Counted from the stretch's first letter, positions 31,208 through 40,096 are shown. The stretch is DNA of 64,000 nt from CAADGU01 sp964467705 (GCA_964467705.1 CAYXUZ010000008.1:1-64000), one strand, 5' to 3'. A program made the numbers and translations. Notes: generated by a model from the sequence alone, not told the origin.

Positions 31208-33340
31208 TTACATACCCCCATTCATCGCCTTCACATACAGCTCAGTGGTGTACTCTTTCACCATGCGCCGGGTGCTGAAGAGGGGGGCATTGGAGCGGAT
31301 CGTTTCCCGCATAATTTCCACCCAGCCCCGCGGAATGCCATCCCGATCCCGGCTGTAATAGAGCGGGACGATCTCATCTTCTAATAACTGGTAGAGTGCG
31401 TTGGCGTCAAACTCATCCTGGGCGTGTTCGTTGTCAAATTCCCGCTCATCGCCAATGGCCCAACCATTAGCGCCGTTGTACCCTTCCACCCACCAACCAT
31501 CCAGAATGCTCAGGTTGGGGATACCGTTCAGGGCCGTTTTCATACCACTGGTGCCGCTGGCTTCGCGGGGGCGGCGGGGATTATTCAACCACACATCCAC
31601 CCCTTGCGTCAGGTAGCGGGCCATGTGCATATCATAATCCTCAATGAAAGCCACCCGACCACCCAGTTGATTGTGTTTTGCCAGGTTATACACCTGTTGG
31701 ATGAGCGCCTTGCCCGGCTCGTCGGCCGGATGCGCCTTACCGGCAAACACCAACTGCACCGGCCGATGTGTGTTCAGCAATAGCCGCTGCAATCGTTCCA
31801 GGTCACGGAAGATAAGCGCCGCTCGTTTGTAGGTGGCAAAACGGCGAGCAAAACCGATAGTCAATGCTTCGGGGTCAAGCAGGGTGCCGCCGGTTAGAAC
31901 TTGCGTGGGGTCGTTAGCGCCGCTGACCCAACGCCGCCGCACCAGATGGCGGAAGTAATTGAGCATTTTTAGCTTGAGGTGCTGATGCAACTGCCACAGC
32001 TCTTCATCAGGTACATCGGCCAGCCGTTTCCAGACGGCGGGGTCATCGTGTTGCTCGCGCCAGTTTGCTTCCAGGTATTTGTCAAACAGGTGGCTCAACT
32101 CGCTGGAAATCCAGGTGGGCAGGTGGACGCCATTGGTGATGGAGCTAATGGGTACATCGGCAACGGGCTTGTCCGGCCAAACTTCTTGCCACATATCGCG
32201 GGAGACACGGCCGTGTAGCGCACTCACACCATTACTCTGCCCTGCCTGCCTTAACGCAAACACTGTCATGTTAAAAGCCATGCCCCAGGATTCCTGGTGT
32301 CCACCCAGACCCAAAAACTGTTCCCGGCTAATCCCCATCTGATCCCAAAAACCATGAAAGTATTGCTCCACCATATGCAGGCCAAAAGCATCATGTCCGG
32401 CCGGAACAGGGGTGTGGGTGGTGAATACGGTTTGTGCCCGAACCTTATGGCTGGCTTCCTCAAAGCTCATACCCTGAGCCACATATTCCCGGATGAGTTC
32501 CAGAATGAGGAAAGCAGAATGTCCCTCGTTCATGTGCCACACCTCCGGCTGCACACCCAACTGGCGCAGCAACCGTACACCGCCAATACCCAAAAGCATC
32601 TCCTGGCGGATACGGGTTTCACTGTCGCCTGCGTAGAGCCGGGCAGATAATTCTCGATCCCAGGGATCATTTTCGTCTACATCGGTATCCAACATATAGA
32701 GCGGGCTGCGTCCCACTTGCACATACCAGGCGCGGGCATAGACCTGACGGCCGGCCAGATTCACGCCAATTTTCAACACCTGTCCATTTTCATCCGTCAC
32801 TACCTGAAGAGGCGCGGTGCTCATATCTAGCTGATGGTAAATGGCTTCCTGCCAGCCATGCGAGGGGATGCGCTGGCGAAAATACCCCTGGGGGTACATA
32901 AAACCCACACCTACAAAGGGCAGGCCCAGGTCGCTGGCTTCTTTGATGTGGTCACCAGAGAGGATACCCAACCCGCCAGAATAGATGGGCAGGGAGCTAT
33001 GCAGCCCAAATTCAAAGGAAAAATAGGCGATTGTTTTCTCTTTTAGCTCTGGGTAGGTGGTGTGAAACCAGGAATGTCCGTTTTTCAGTTCCCGGTCATA
33101 GAGGATCATCACTTTTTCATAGGCACGAATGAAGGCGCTGTCTTGGGCCACTTCTTGCAAACGCGCCGGGCTGATTTCTTGTAACATCTGCACCGGATTG
33201 TGCAAAGTACGCCGCCAGAGGGGGTAATCCAGACGGCGAAAAAGTTCACGAGCATCGGTATTCCAACTCCACCAAAGATTGTACGCCAGTTCGTCCAGGC
33301 GTTGAATCCGGGCGGGTAGTTTTTCACGTAATGGGGTCAT
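31208..33340 (-). CDS. glgP: Alpha-glucan (glycogen) phosphorylase, GT35, type 3
   Basis: 710 residues from ATG 33340 (MTPLREKLPARIQRLDELAY); the longer frame to 33403 lacks a site. Releases glucose-1-phosphate from glycogen or maltodextrins with pyridoxal phosphate. Family signatures: AYNLWWSWN, IAYFSFEFGLHSSLPIYSGG, VFTTHTPVPAGHDAFG and the PLP-phosphate region EASGTSGMKTALNGIPNLS. The compact length and N-terminal DUF3417-like start mark the type found in Thermotoga and many Chloroflexota. It carries only one octamer copy that I noticed. Confidence 0.95.
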   Translation of the reverse strand: MTPLREKLPARIQRLDELAYNLWWSWNTDARELFRRLDYPLWRRTLHNPVQMLQEISPARLQEVAQDSAFIRAYEKVMILYDRELKNGHSWFHTTYPELKEKTIAYFSFEFGLHSSLPIYSGGLGILSGDHIKEASDLGLPFVGVGFMYPQGYFRQRIPSHGWQEAIYHQLDMSTAPLQVVTDENGQVLKIGVNLAGRQVYARAWYVQVGRSPLYMLDTDVDENDPWDRELSARLYAGDSETRIRQEMLLGIGGVRLLRQLGVQPEVWHMNEGHSAFLILELIREYVAQGMSFEEASHKVRAQTVFTTHTPVPAGHDAFGLHMVEQYFHGFWDQMGISREQFLGLGGHQESWGMAFNMTVFALRQAGQSNGVSALHGRVSRDMWQEVWPDKPVADVPISSITNGVHLPTWISSELSHLFDKYLEANWREQHDDPAVWKRLADVPDEELWQLHQHLKLKMLNYFRHLVRRRWVSGANDPTQVLTGGTLLDPEALTIGFARRFATYKRAALIFRDLERLQRLLLNTHRPVQLVFAGKAHPADEPGKALIQQVYNLAKHNQLGGRVAFIEDYDMHMARYLTQGVDVWLNNPRRPREASGTSGMKTALNGIPNLSILDGWWVEGYNGANGWAIGDEREFDNEHAQDEFDANALYQLLEDEIVPLYYSRDRDGIPRGWVEIMRETIRSNAPLFSTRRMVKEYTTELYVKAMNGGM

Positions 33341-33442
33341 GTTAATTTCCCTTTTTTTGTTGGTTGTGTGGTTTTCACCACCACTACATGGTTGATGTAT
33401 CAACCAATTATTGGGGGTATTATACCATGCTGTTGGCGGGGA

Positions 33443-34372
33443 TCAATTGGTCTGATAGGGGATAAAGGGGAGATGAGGGGGCAACGGCCGTTGCGCCCGC
33501 TCAATCACCAGTTTTGCCATTTCTCTCACACACCAGTTAAACTGTTCGGCCGTCATCAATTGGCGGTCAATGTCTGGGGCCGGATTGCTGCTGGAGATCA
33601 CATACACATCGTCCCCTTTCACCACAAATTCCACCATGTTCACATCATATTGACATTGCTGGCTAATACGCAAAGCGTCATCGGCCAATTGTTTACCCCA
33701 CCCCTCGTCTTTAGTAAGGATACCGGGTAGATAGGTACCCCCGGTCTGTGAGTAGTGCAATATCATCACCGCCTGTTGCCCAATGACAAAGGCGTGCAAA
33801 TGGTCATTGGAATCAATAAGCTGCTGCAAAATGGTGGTGCGAAAGCCGCTCTCGTCGTACCGCTGGATCAGTTCATCCACGTTATGCACACGGGCGGCAA
33901 ACTGGCGACCGCCACTGTGGACATCTTTGAAAATAGCCGGTACCCCCACGTATTCAATGATGGCTTCCCAATCCATGGGGTATTTGAGATTGCGGAAAGT
34001 ATCCGGGGAGGTTTCGCACTCCACTTGTTTGTTGGGCAGCACTACCGTGCGTGGGCTTTTAAGGCCCAACTGGCTGATCACGGCCGTGCCCAAAAACTTG
34101 CTGTCCACATCCCATAAAAAAGGGTTATTGATGACGGTCACGCCTTGCATGACCGCATGTTTCACATAGGCGCGGTAATAGGGAATTTTGTGCGACATCC
34201 GGTCAATGATGACGGCATATTCCACCGGCTCGCCCATATGGGTGCCGCCCAGTTTAATCAGCTCGGCGGTGATGCCGGTATGGCTATCGTTTACGGCCGT
34301 CATAAACGCTTCCGGCCAATCATATTCCGCGCCAACAATCAGACCAATTTTTGTGTGCTTGTTTTGGCTCAT
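33443..34372 (-). CDS. ATP-grasp (RimK-like) protein
   Basis: 309 residues from ATG 34372 (MSQNKHTKIGLIVGAEYD). A pre-ATP-grasp domain is followed by an ATP-grasp fold: PAIFKDVHSGGRQFAARVHN (ATP-binding Lys and Gly-rich loop) and the acidic and Asn metal-binding strand VNMVEFVVKGDDVYVISSSN. This resembles RimK/glutathione-synthetase-like ligases, which join an amine to a carboxylate. The substrate is not predictable. The gene is followed downstream by the glucan phosphorylase on the same strand. Confidence 0.75.
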   Translation of the reverse strand: MSQNKHTKIGLIVGAEYDWPEAFMTAVNDSHTGITAELIKLGGTHMGEPVEYAVIIDRMSHKIPYYRAYVKHAVMQGVTVINNPFLWDVDSKFLGTAVISQLGLKSPRTVVLPNKQVECETSPDTFRNLKYPMDWEAIIEYVGVPAIFKDVHSGGRQFAARVHNVDELIQRYDESGFRTTILQQLIDSNDHLHAFVIGQQAVMILHYSQTGGTYLPGILTKDEGWGKQLADDALRISQQCQYDVNMVEFVVKGDDVYVISSSNPAPDIDRQLMTAEQFNWCVREMAKLVIERAQRPLPPHLPFIPYQTN

Positions 34373-34450
34373 CTGTGCTTCAATCCTCCAATTCGCAAAG
34401 TTCAGTGGGTAAGGCGGATGATACTCCATTCAGGGGCGGTAGACTACTGA

Positions 34451-34513
34451 ATTGGTAATCCGTAATCCATAATCCGAATCACGGGTTACGGCTAACGGGT
34501 TACGGAGTGTGGC
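34451..34513. repeat. Family A spacer between divergent genes
   Basis: TGGTAATCCGTAATCCATAA words are followed by the inverse CACGGGTTACGGCTAACGGG. It lies between the ATP-grasp gene (minus) and the transporter gene (plus). Confidence 0.82.
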
Positions 34514-34549
34514 TAACGGATGATGGTAGTCACTCAGGCCGCATTTTGC

Positions 34550-34555
34550 TATAGT
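34550..34555 (+). promoter_or_regulatory. Putative -10 element, near-leaderless transcript
   Basis: TATAGT at 34550-34555 ends only 6 bases before the ATG at 34562, and no ribosome site is present. If used, the mRNA would be leaderless or nearly so. No good -35 hexamer was found. Confidence 0.35.
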
Positions 34556-34561
34556 CTGGGC

Positions 34562-35914
34562 ATGGAAAGAGATTTTGAACAACCGGCAACCATCCTGCAA
34601 ACGGCCGTCGGCGGCACGGCCGTTTCCTTCAACATGTGGCGCACCTTACGGCTGAGTTCCTTTCAAATTGGCTCGGCGGCGGCCGATATTCTCACCGCCA
34701 GTGTGTGGAACCGGGTGATGATCGCCGAACTGGGGATGCCCGCCACCTGGGTGGGGCTGCTGCTGGCGCTGCAATACCTGCTCATGCCCATCAGCTTTTG
34801 GGCCGGGCACCGCTCCGATACACGGCCGTTGTGGGGACGGCGGCGTGTCTCTTACATCTGGTTAGGGCGGGGGTTGGTTGTGCTGTCTTTCCCCCTCTTA
34901 GGCATGAGCATCAGTCTGTTTGAAGGCGGCGAGATGAGTACCGGCTGGCTGGTGGCACTCGTTTGTTTTATGCTTTTTGGCGTGGGCAAACTTTTTTCCG
35001 GCAGCGTCTATCTGGCGCTGGTGCGTGAATCGGCCCCGCCAAATAAACAGGGGATCGCCATTGGCATCGCGGAAACAGTGCTGATCGCCTTCTTCCCCAT
35101 CATGGCCATCGCCTACGGCCGTTGGATGGAACATTACGATCCGGCCACCTTTGCTATTATGATTGGATTCACGGCCGTTTACTGCGCCTTCTGGTGGTTT
35201 TTTGCCACTATCAAAAGCGAACGGCCGTTAGCAGCGCCCGTCATTGCCAGCCGCAGTGGAGGTTGGGGAGAAACGGTGGACAAGTTTAGGGTAGTTTGGG
35301 CCGACGGCCGTGTACGTCGCTTTTTCCTCTTCCTCTTTGTCGCTACTTTCGCCGCCTGGATGCAAGACAACATTCTGGAACCATTTGGCGCTAATGTCTT
35401 TGGGATGCCCACAGGCCAAACCACCCGTTTCACTGGCTACTGGGGTGGCGCAACCCTGCTTGTCCTGGTTGCTTCCTTTGTCATCTGGCGCAAACGCTAC
35501 CCGGAAACATTGTCCGGGTTTGCCAGAGCAGGGCTGGGCATCATGGCTGCCGGGCTGCTCTCGCTCGCCATCACCTCTTTCGGCCAACAGCGGCATCTGC
35601 TTGAGTTATCACTGCTCATCTTTGGCGCCGGTTTTGGCCTGTATACCTTTGGCGGCGTCAGCCTCATGGCCGCCATGTCCCCAACCAGAGACGCCGGCGC
35701 GTACCTGGGATTGTGGACGGTGGGCATTCTGGTGTCCAAAGGACTGGGCACTTTTACCGGCGGCCTTTTGCGTGACCTGTTCCACCTGGGTCTGGATTGG
35801 TCATTTGCCCTCAGCTATGGCCTGGTTTTTGCTATTGCGGCCGTGGGATTAGTCGTCGCGTCATTGCTGGTACACGGCCGTCAGGTCATCTCATTCGTTG
35901 AGGATTACAAATAA
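34562..35914 (+). CDS. MFS transporter of the BCD (PucC) family
   Basis: 450 residues with about twelve membrane segments. The sequence fits the PucC/LhaA family (bacteriochlorophyll delivery): RLSSFQIGSAAADILTASVW at the start, FWAGHRSDTRPLWGRRR between helices 2 and 3, and MQDNILEPFGANVFGM in the middle, a hallmark of the family. No pigment or reaction-centre genes are in the window, so here the cargo may be a different tetrapyrrole or lipid. The start is ATG 34562; an upstream in-frame ATG at 34520 is less likely. Confidence 0.88.
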   Translation: MERDFEQPATILQTAVGGTAVSFNMWRTLRLSSFQIGSAAADILTASVWNRVMIAELGMPATWVGLLLALQYLLMPISFWAGHRSDTRPLWGRRRVSYIWLGRGLVVLSFPLLGMSISLFEGGEMSTGWLVALVCFMLFGVGKLFSGSVYLALVRESAPPNKQGIAIGIAETVLIAFFPIMAIAYGRWMEHYDPATFAIMIGFTAVYCAFWWFFATIKSERPLAAPVIASRSGGWGETVDKFRVVWADGRVRRFFLFLFVATFAAWMQDNILEPFGANVFGMPTGQTTRFTGYWGGATLLVLVASFVIWRKRYPETLSGFARAGLGIMAAGLLSLAITSFGQQRHLLELSLLIFGAGFGLYTFGGVSLMAAMSPTRDAGAYLGLWTVGILVSKGLGTFTGGLLRDLFHLGLDWSFALSYGLVFAIAAVGLVVASLLVHGRQVISFVEDYK

Positions 35915-35956
35915 TCTACCTGTCCACCCTCGCTAAAACAGGTAAAATGGGACAAC

Positions 35957-35999
35957 GATTCTTTCAATCAGTGCAATCCGCGTAATCTTTGATTACGCT
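35957..35999. repeat. Family H half-element before tpiA
   Basis: CAGTGCAATCCGCGTAATC then TTTGATTACGC matches the right half of 26959-27014. It ends a few bases before the tpiA ribosome site GAAGGAG. Confidence 0.65.
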
Positions 36000-36013
36000 T
36001 GAAGGAGAACTCC

Positions 36014-36769
36014 ATGCGAACCCCAATCATTGCCGGTAACTGGAAAATGAACAAAACGGCCGACCAGGCCGTCACCTTCGTCCGCGAAATCCGCCATGCC
36101 CTGCAAAACATCAAAGGCATAGACCGCGTCGTCTGCCCCCCCTTCCTGGCGATCCCCGCCGTCTATGAAGCGTTGCAAGCCACCGACATCGGCGTAGGGG
36201 CGCAAAATATGTATTTCGCCGAAAAAGGGGCCTACACCGGCGAAATTGCGCCGGACATGCTCACCCCCTTCTGCCAATACGTCATCCTGGGCCATTCCGA
36301 ACGGCGCGCCCTTTTTGGGGAAACAGACGAGGGGGTGAATAAGAAGGTACACGCGGCGCTGACCCATGGCCTGACGCCCATCATCTGCGTGGGTGAAAGT
36401 CTGGCGCAAAACGAAGCAGGTGAGACCCACGTGTTTGTGAGTGGACAGGTGAAGGGGGCGTTTGCGGGATTAACGGCCGTGCAAGCCCCCGCCTGCGTCA
36501 TCGCCTATGAACCCATCTGGGCCATCGGCACCGGCAAATCGGCCAGCGCCGCCGAAGCGGGCAGCATCATCGGCCTCAGCGTGCGCGGTGCATTGGCCGA
36601 ACTATTTGGCGAAGCGGCCGCCCAGCAGGTGCGCATCCAATACGGCGGCAGCGTTACCGTAGACAACATCGCCGACTACATGGCCCACCCGGACATTGAC
36701 GGCGCGCTCGTCGGCGGCGCCAGCCTGAAAGCGGACTTTGTAGAGCTGGTGCGCAACGCAGCAACATGA
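36014..36769 (+). CDS. tpiA: Triosephosphate isomerase
   Basis: 251 residues. Interconverts dihydroxyacetone phosphate and glyceraldehyde-3-phosphate in glycolysis. Active-site residues are present: Lys in AGNWKMNKT, His in LGHSERRALFG and Glu in AYEPIWAIGTGKSAS, plus the phosphate loop IQYGGSVT and GALVGGASL. GAAGGAG precedes ATG 36014. No other glycolytic gene is adjacent. Confidence 0.97.
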   Translation: MRTPIIAGNWKMNKTADQAVTFVREIRHALQNIKGIDRVVCPPFLAIPAVYEALQATDIGVGAQNMYFAEKGAYTGEIAPDMLTPFCQYVILGHSERRALFGETDEGVNKKVHAALTHGLTPIICVGESLAQNEAGETHVFVSGQVKGAFAGLTAVQAPACVIAYEPIWAIGTGKSASAAEAGSIIGLSVRGALAELFGEAAAQQVRIQYGGSVTVDNIADYMAHPDIDGALVGGASLKADFVELVRNAAT

Positions 36770-36825
36770 TCAATGGTCAATTGTCAATGCTCATTGACAA
36801 TTGACCATTATCCATTGACCATTAA
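36767..36825. repeat. Family F palindromic spacer
   Basis: GATCAATGGTCAATTGTCAA is mirrored by TTGACAATTGACCATT and repeated ATTGACCATTAAT. It includes the TGA stop of tpiA and touches the next ATG, and is related to 3785-3843. Confidence 0.85.
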
Positions 36826-37613
36826 TGAACGACTCCCTCATGCCCTTCTTCTGGGTTTTAGTCACATTACCCATCTTACTGGTGATGCAGCGTTGGATTC
36901 ACCAGCATTTGCACGGCATCGCCTTTTTGCTGATGGGGCAGCCGGGGCGGGCGGTGGTGCTGTATGCCATCGTTTTGTTGCCCGGTGTCTTTTTGCATGA
37001 GGCCAGCCATTGGCTGGCGGCCACACTGCTGGGGGTGCGCACGGGCACCTTTTCCGTCATCCCCCGCCAGCAGCCGGATGGCAGCGTCCAACTAGGCTAC
37101 GTGGAGTATTACAAGAGCCGTTCGCTAGACCCGGTGCGGGAGAGTATTATTGGGGGGGCGCCGTTGATTACGGGCACGGCCGTGATCCTGCTCATCAGCT
37201 ACCACATCTTCAACTACCCCCAACTGGCCGCTCTGGTGCAAACTGGCGAAGTCCGCGCCCTGACGATTGCCCTGGAACAACTGTTACGTACACCTGACTT
37301 TTTCCTCTGGCTCTACCTCATTTTTGCCATCGCCACCGCCATGATGCCCAGCCAATCTGACCGCCGCGCCTGGCCCGCCTTTGCCATCGCCCTGGTCGTC
37401 TTTGCCCTCATTCTCAACCTGTTGGGATTGTTTGATGTCGTTGCCACCAGCCTGGCCGGGCCGGCGGCCGTTATGTTTGGTTATCTGGGGCTGGCCTTCT
37501 CCCTGGCTATCGGCGTCAACATTTTCTTCATGGTCGTCATTGCCTTTCTGGAATGGCTGATCAGCCGGGTAAGGGGTGTGTCGGTGTTATATAACCAGGC
37601 GCCAGAATCGTGA
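36825..37613 (+). CDS. Membrane zinc metalloprotease-like protein (M50-like)
   Basis: 262 residues with about six membrane segments. HEASH (residues 58-62, in GVFLHEASHWLAATLLG) is an HExxH zinc site within a membrane helix, as in site-2-type proteases. The later Asp motif is not obvious. A soluble loop (VIPRQQPDGSVQLGYVEYYK) follows. The substrate is unknown. Contrast the degenerate HQMGH in the gene at 14897-15448. The stop TGA lies in the family C repeat. Confidence 0.7.
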   Translation: MNDSLMPFFWVLVTLPILLVMQRWIHQHLHGIAFLLMGQPGRAVVLYAIVLLPGVFLHEASHWLAATLLGVRTGTFSVIPRQQPDGSVQLGYVEYYKSRSLDPVRESIIGGAPLITGTAVILLISYHIFNYPQLAALVQTGEVRALTIALEQLLRTPDFFLWLYLIFAIATAMMPSQSDRRAWPAFAIALVVFALILNLLGLFDVVATSLAGPAAVMFGYLGLAFSLAIGVNIFFMVVIAFLEWLISRVRGVSVLYNQAPES

Positions 37614-37637
37614 CACTTGCCACCTGCCACGTGCCAC
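37612..37637. repeat. Family C spacer (CACTTGCCACCTGCCAC words)
   Basis: A short run of CACTTGCCACCTGCCACGTG words begins in the stop codon of the gene before and ends at the ATG at 37638. Confidence 0.78.
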
Positions 37638-38519
37638 ATGATCTCCATCCTCATCACTACCTACCGGGAAGCGCACACCATTGGCCGGGCGTTGGAGGCA
37701 TTTCTGCCGCAACTGCCCGCTGATGGTGAAATTTTGGTGGTATGCCCGGATGCGGAGACAACGGCCGTCATCCAGCAATACGCCTCTCTTCATCCCCAAA
37801 TCCGCCACGTACCCGACCCCGGCCTGGGCAAACCAAATGCACTCAACATCGGCTTGCAAGCGGCCCGCGGCGACCTGATTGTGTTTAGCGATGGCGATGT
37901 GGTGGTGGATGAGCAGGCTTTAACCCCCTTGTTGTCTCCATTTGCCGAACCACATGTGGGTGCGGTGACAGGTCGCCCGGTGAGCGTTTCGCCGCGAGAG
38001 ACAAAACTTGGTTACTGGTCACACTTGCTGGTGGAAGGGGCGCATCAGGCGCGGCTGGCGCGGGATGCCGCTGGACAATTCTTGCTATGCTCCGGTTATC
38101 TCTTTGCCGCCCGTCGTTCGCTCATTCCCCCCTTGCCGATTGATGCGCTGGCCGAGGATGCTGTCATTTCCCATCGCATTGCCGAGCAGGGATATGCCAT
38201 CCGTTATGCACCAACGGCCGAGGTGTATGTGAAGTATCCAGCCACTTATGCAGACTGGCGGCGGCAGAAGATTCGTTCGGCGGGGGGATATGCGCAGGAG
38301 TATGTGCGGCGTTCTCCGTACCAGATGCGTTCAGCGCGGCGGGAGGTGCAGGATGGCCTGGGCCACACGCTGCGCTTTGCGCAATCGCCGCGGGAGTTTG
38401 GCTGGACGTTGCAACTACTTGGGGCGCGGCTGCATTTGTGGGCTTCGGTGTGGTGGCAGGTGCGGGTGCGCCAACGGCCGTTGCCCGACCTCTGGCAGCG
38501 CGTGGAAAGCACGAAATAG
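37638..38519 (+). CDS. Glycosyltransferase family 2, membrane-associated
   Basis: 293 residues from ATG 37638 (MISILITTYREAHTIGRAL). GT-A motifs: ILVVCPDAETTAVI, the GKPNALNIGLQAARGDLIVF segment, SDGDVVVDE (DxD), FLLCSGYLFAARRSL and EDAVISHRI followed by RRQKIRSAGGYAQEY (a processive-type QxxRW analogue). Likely polymerises or extends a surface glycan. No partner gene is adjacent except the membrane protease. Confidence 0.85.
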   Translation: MISILITTYREAHTIGRALEAFLPQLPADGEILVVCPDAETTAVIQQYASLHPQIRHVPDPGLGKPNALNIGLQAARGDLIVFSDGDVVVDEQALTPLLSPFAEPHVGAVTGRPVSVSPRETKLGYWSHLLVEGAHQARLARDAAGQFLLCSGYLFAARRSLIPPLPIDALAEDAVISHRIAEQGYAIRYAPTAEVYVKYPATYADWRRQKIRSAGGYAQEYVRRSPYQMRSARREVQDGLGHTLRFAQSPREFGWTLQLLGARLHLWASVWWQVRVRQRPLPDLWQRVESTK

Positions 38520-38539
38520 GATGGTACAAGACGGCCGTT

Positions 38540-38794
38540 ATGCGCCAATTAACATTGCCTTTTGATACACTTGTTTACCTGAAACCTTCACCCATAGTCG
38601 CCGCCCATCCTTTCTCCCATGATGGGTTGTGCCGCGAAGATGCGCGCTTAAATTTGGAAACCCAATACGCTCATTTGTTGGAAGAAACCGATTTGTTTAA
38701 TCGCCGTGTGGTCAGTTTCCAGGCCAACAAAACGGAAACGCTGCATAATTTGATGGCTTATAGCCAATGGTTCGTCGAACAAAATCTTAGCTGA
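38540..38794 (+). CDS. Short ORF, possibly a remnant of a DNA-methylase gene
   Basis: 84 residues. It contains NRRVVSFQANKTETLHNLMA, which from memory resembles a segment of adenine DNA-methylase proteins where SFQxNK and a Trp/Tyr-rich helix follow. It lies directly before an hsdR fragment, overlapping it by 4 bases. It may be a decayed restriction-system gene or a fusion fragment. Its own start codon has no ribosome site. Confidence 0.35.
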   Translation: MRQLTLPFDTLVYLKPSPIVAAHPFSHDGLCREDARLNLETQYAHLLEETDLFNRRVVSFQANKTETLHNLMAYSQWFVEQNLS

Positions 38795-39036
38795 ATGAGG
38801 AGATCAAAGACCGGGCAGCGACCAATTTGGTGCAAAGTCGCAAATTCTCGCAAATGTTGGCCGACGCGGTGCGCCGTTACCAAAACGGGCTGATTGATTC
38901 GGCGCGGGTCATCGAAGAATTGATCCGAATGGCCCAGGAGAGGCGCGAAGCGGATAAGGAGGGCGAAAAGCTCAATCTGTGGGTAGATGAGTTGGCGAAG
39001 GGCCGGAAAATGGAGAAGATTTTGCGTGGCTTGTAA
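38791..39036 (+). pseudogene. C-terminal remnant of type I restriction subunit R (hsdR)
   Basis: Read from 38791, the frame gives NEEIKDRAATNLVQSRKFSQ, followed by MLADAVRRYQNGLIDSARVI and EELIRMAQERREADKEG. This matches the typical C-terminal helical domain of HsdR. The motor and nuclease domains, which would be more than 800 residues, are missing, and no hsdM or hsdS is present. A downstream TTG or GTG start could still yield a short helical peptide. Confidence 0.75.
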
Positions 39037-39044
39037 GGTGTGCT

Positions 39045-39092
39045 TTACTGCTGCCCCCGCTGGCGCGGCGCCACCAGGTAGTGGCATTTCAA
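39045..39092 (-). pseudogene. 3'-end remnant of the GHMP/nucleotidyltransferase gene
   Basis: Read on the minus strand this encodes LKCHYLVAPRQRGQQ and then a stop. The intact gene at 40127-43507 has LKCHYLAVPRQRGQQ near its C-terminus (40208-40252). The DNA is also similar. A stop codon precedes the fragment, so it is a dead copy. It lies on the far side of the hicBA/IF-1 segment from the intact gene. Confidence 0.75.
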
Positions 39093-39241
39093 TTATGACA
39101 CCAGACCGCTCGCGCGGAATAATTGAACTTTTACGGCCGTTAGACTACAGTGTGGCTCAATGATAACCAGAACATAACATGACAAAATCAGCCGGGTTGC
39201 CGACCACCTATCAAAGAGCAAGATTCCTTGTGGAAGAGTTC

Positions 39242-39270
39242 TCGAAACGACAGGTAGCGTATGTTATAAT
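39242..39270 (+). promoter_or_regulatory. Putative hicBA promoter
   Basis: TATAAT (39265-39270) with TCGAAA (39242-39247, 4 of 6 match to the consensus -35) at 17-base spacing. AGGAG follows just before the hicB ATG at 39291. Confidence 0.55.
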
Positions 39271-39290
39271 GGGGCATTAGGAGCAAAAAT

Positions 39291-39515
39291 ATGACCTATA
39301 AAGCCACAATTATTATTGAAAAAGATGAACATGGGTATTATGCCTATGCCCCAGAATTGACGGGTTGCCAGACAGAAGGAAATTCCCTGGACGAGGTAAT
39401 GGTCAACATTCAAGAGGCCGTTGAACTGTATTTAGAGACCATGACCGAAGATGAAATCAGGCAAACCCTCAGCAGTTCAGTGCTCACCACCACCCTGGAG
39501 ATAGCCGTTGCCTAA
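39291..39515 (+). CDS. hicB: HicB family antitoxin
   Basis: 74 residues. The HicB fold is evident from YKATIIIEKDEHGYYAYAPE, LTGCQTEGNSLDEVMVNIQE and AVELYLETM. It neutralises the HicA mRNA interferase. There is no C-terminal DNA-binding domain beyond the short tail. The gene overlaps hicA by 8 bases, so translation is coupled. The antitoxin-first order is seen in many hicBA loci. Confidence 0.93.
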   Translation: MTYKATIIIEKDEHGYYAYAPELTGCQTEGNSLDEVMVNIQEAVELYLETMTEDEIRQTLSSSVLTTTLEIAVA

Positions 39516-39708
39516 ACAACCACGCCTCACAGCCAAAGAAGCCGAAGCTTTGCTGCTTGAAGCAGGTTTTACGTTGGTACGCACAAAAGGCAGCCATCAC
39601 ATCTATATGCGAAATACAAGCAGAGTCGTTGTTCCTTTTCACAGTGGCAAAGTCTTGCATCCAAAAATCGTTAAACAAGTTTTCCAGGCAATTGAAGCGA
39701 ACGAATAA
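39508..39708 (+). CDS. hicA: HicA family mRNA interferase toxin
   Basis: 66 residues starting at TTG 39508 inside the hicB 3' end. The double-stranded-RNA-binding-like fold carries the catalytic His: LLEAGFTLVRTKGSHHIYMR, then VVVPFHSGKVLHPKIVKQV. HicA cleaves mRNA when not bound by HicB. The gene has no ACGGCCGT octamer. Confidence 0.93.
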   Translation: MPKQPRLTAKEAEALLLEAGFTLVRTKGSHHIYMRNTSRVVVPFHSGKVLHPKIVKQVFQAIEANE

Positions 39709-39793
39709 TTCTATTCCTCACACCAAGATCAATACCTGCCCTCTTAATAAGTGACAAGATTTGCTGTTTATCAGCTAGATTCGGAGACAAACA

Positions 39794-40096
39794 ATGAAAA
39801 AGTCAAAGGCCAAATTGGTGTTGGAAGGCAAAATTATTGAGCGCCTACCAACCACCTTCTTTGAGGTGGAGTTGGATAATGGTCAGACAATGCTGACTTA
39901 TCTGGCAACAAAGAGAGCCAGAAAATACTATCTCCAGCTAAAACCAGGTGACCGTGTACAAGTAGAACTCTTAGCAAGCGATGCCTCACACGGAAAAATT
40001 GTCCGGGTGCTTGAACCATTCGATCCATCGATTATTCTTGAGATGATGCCTGGATTATCCTCCAGCGAAGAAATTGATGCACAGAACAAGTCGTAG
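39794..40096 (+). CDS. Translation initiation factor IF-1-like protein
   Basis: 100 residues. The S1/OB fold of IF-1 is recognisable from LEGKIIERLPTTFFEVELDN and KYYLQLKPGDRVQVELLASD, then GKIVRVLEP. IF-1 normally has about 72 residues and ends near RITYR. Here the RxTYR tail is lost and about 25 acidic residues are added (SSSEEIDAQNKS). CGGAGA precedes the ATG. It is not in a ribosomal operon and lies next to hicBA, so I take it as a divergent accessory copy. Confidence 0.85.
   Translation: MKKSKAKLVLEGKIIERLPTTFFEVELDNGQTMLTYLATKRARKYYLQLKPGDRVQVELLASDASHGKIVRVLEPFDPSIILEMMPGLSSSEEIDAQNKS

Noticed and set aside
38791..39036. A functional type I restriction system
   Set aside because: Only the last part of an hsdR-like frame is present and no hsdM or hsdS gene is found.
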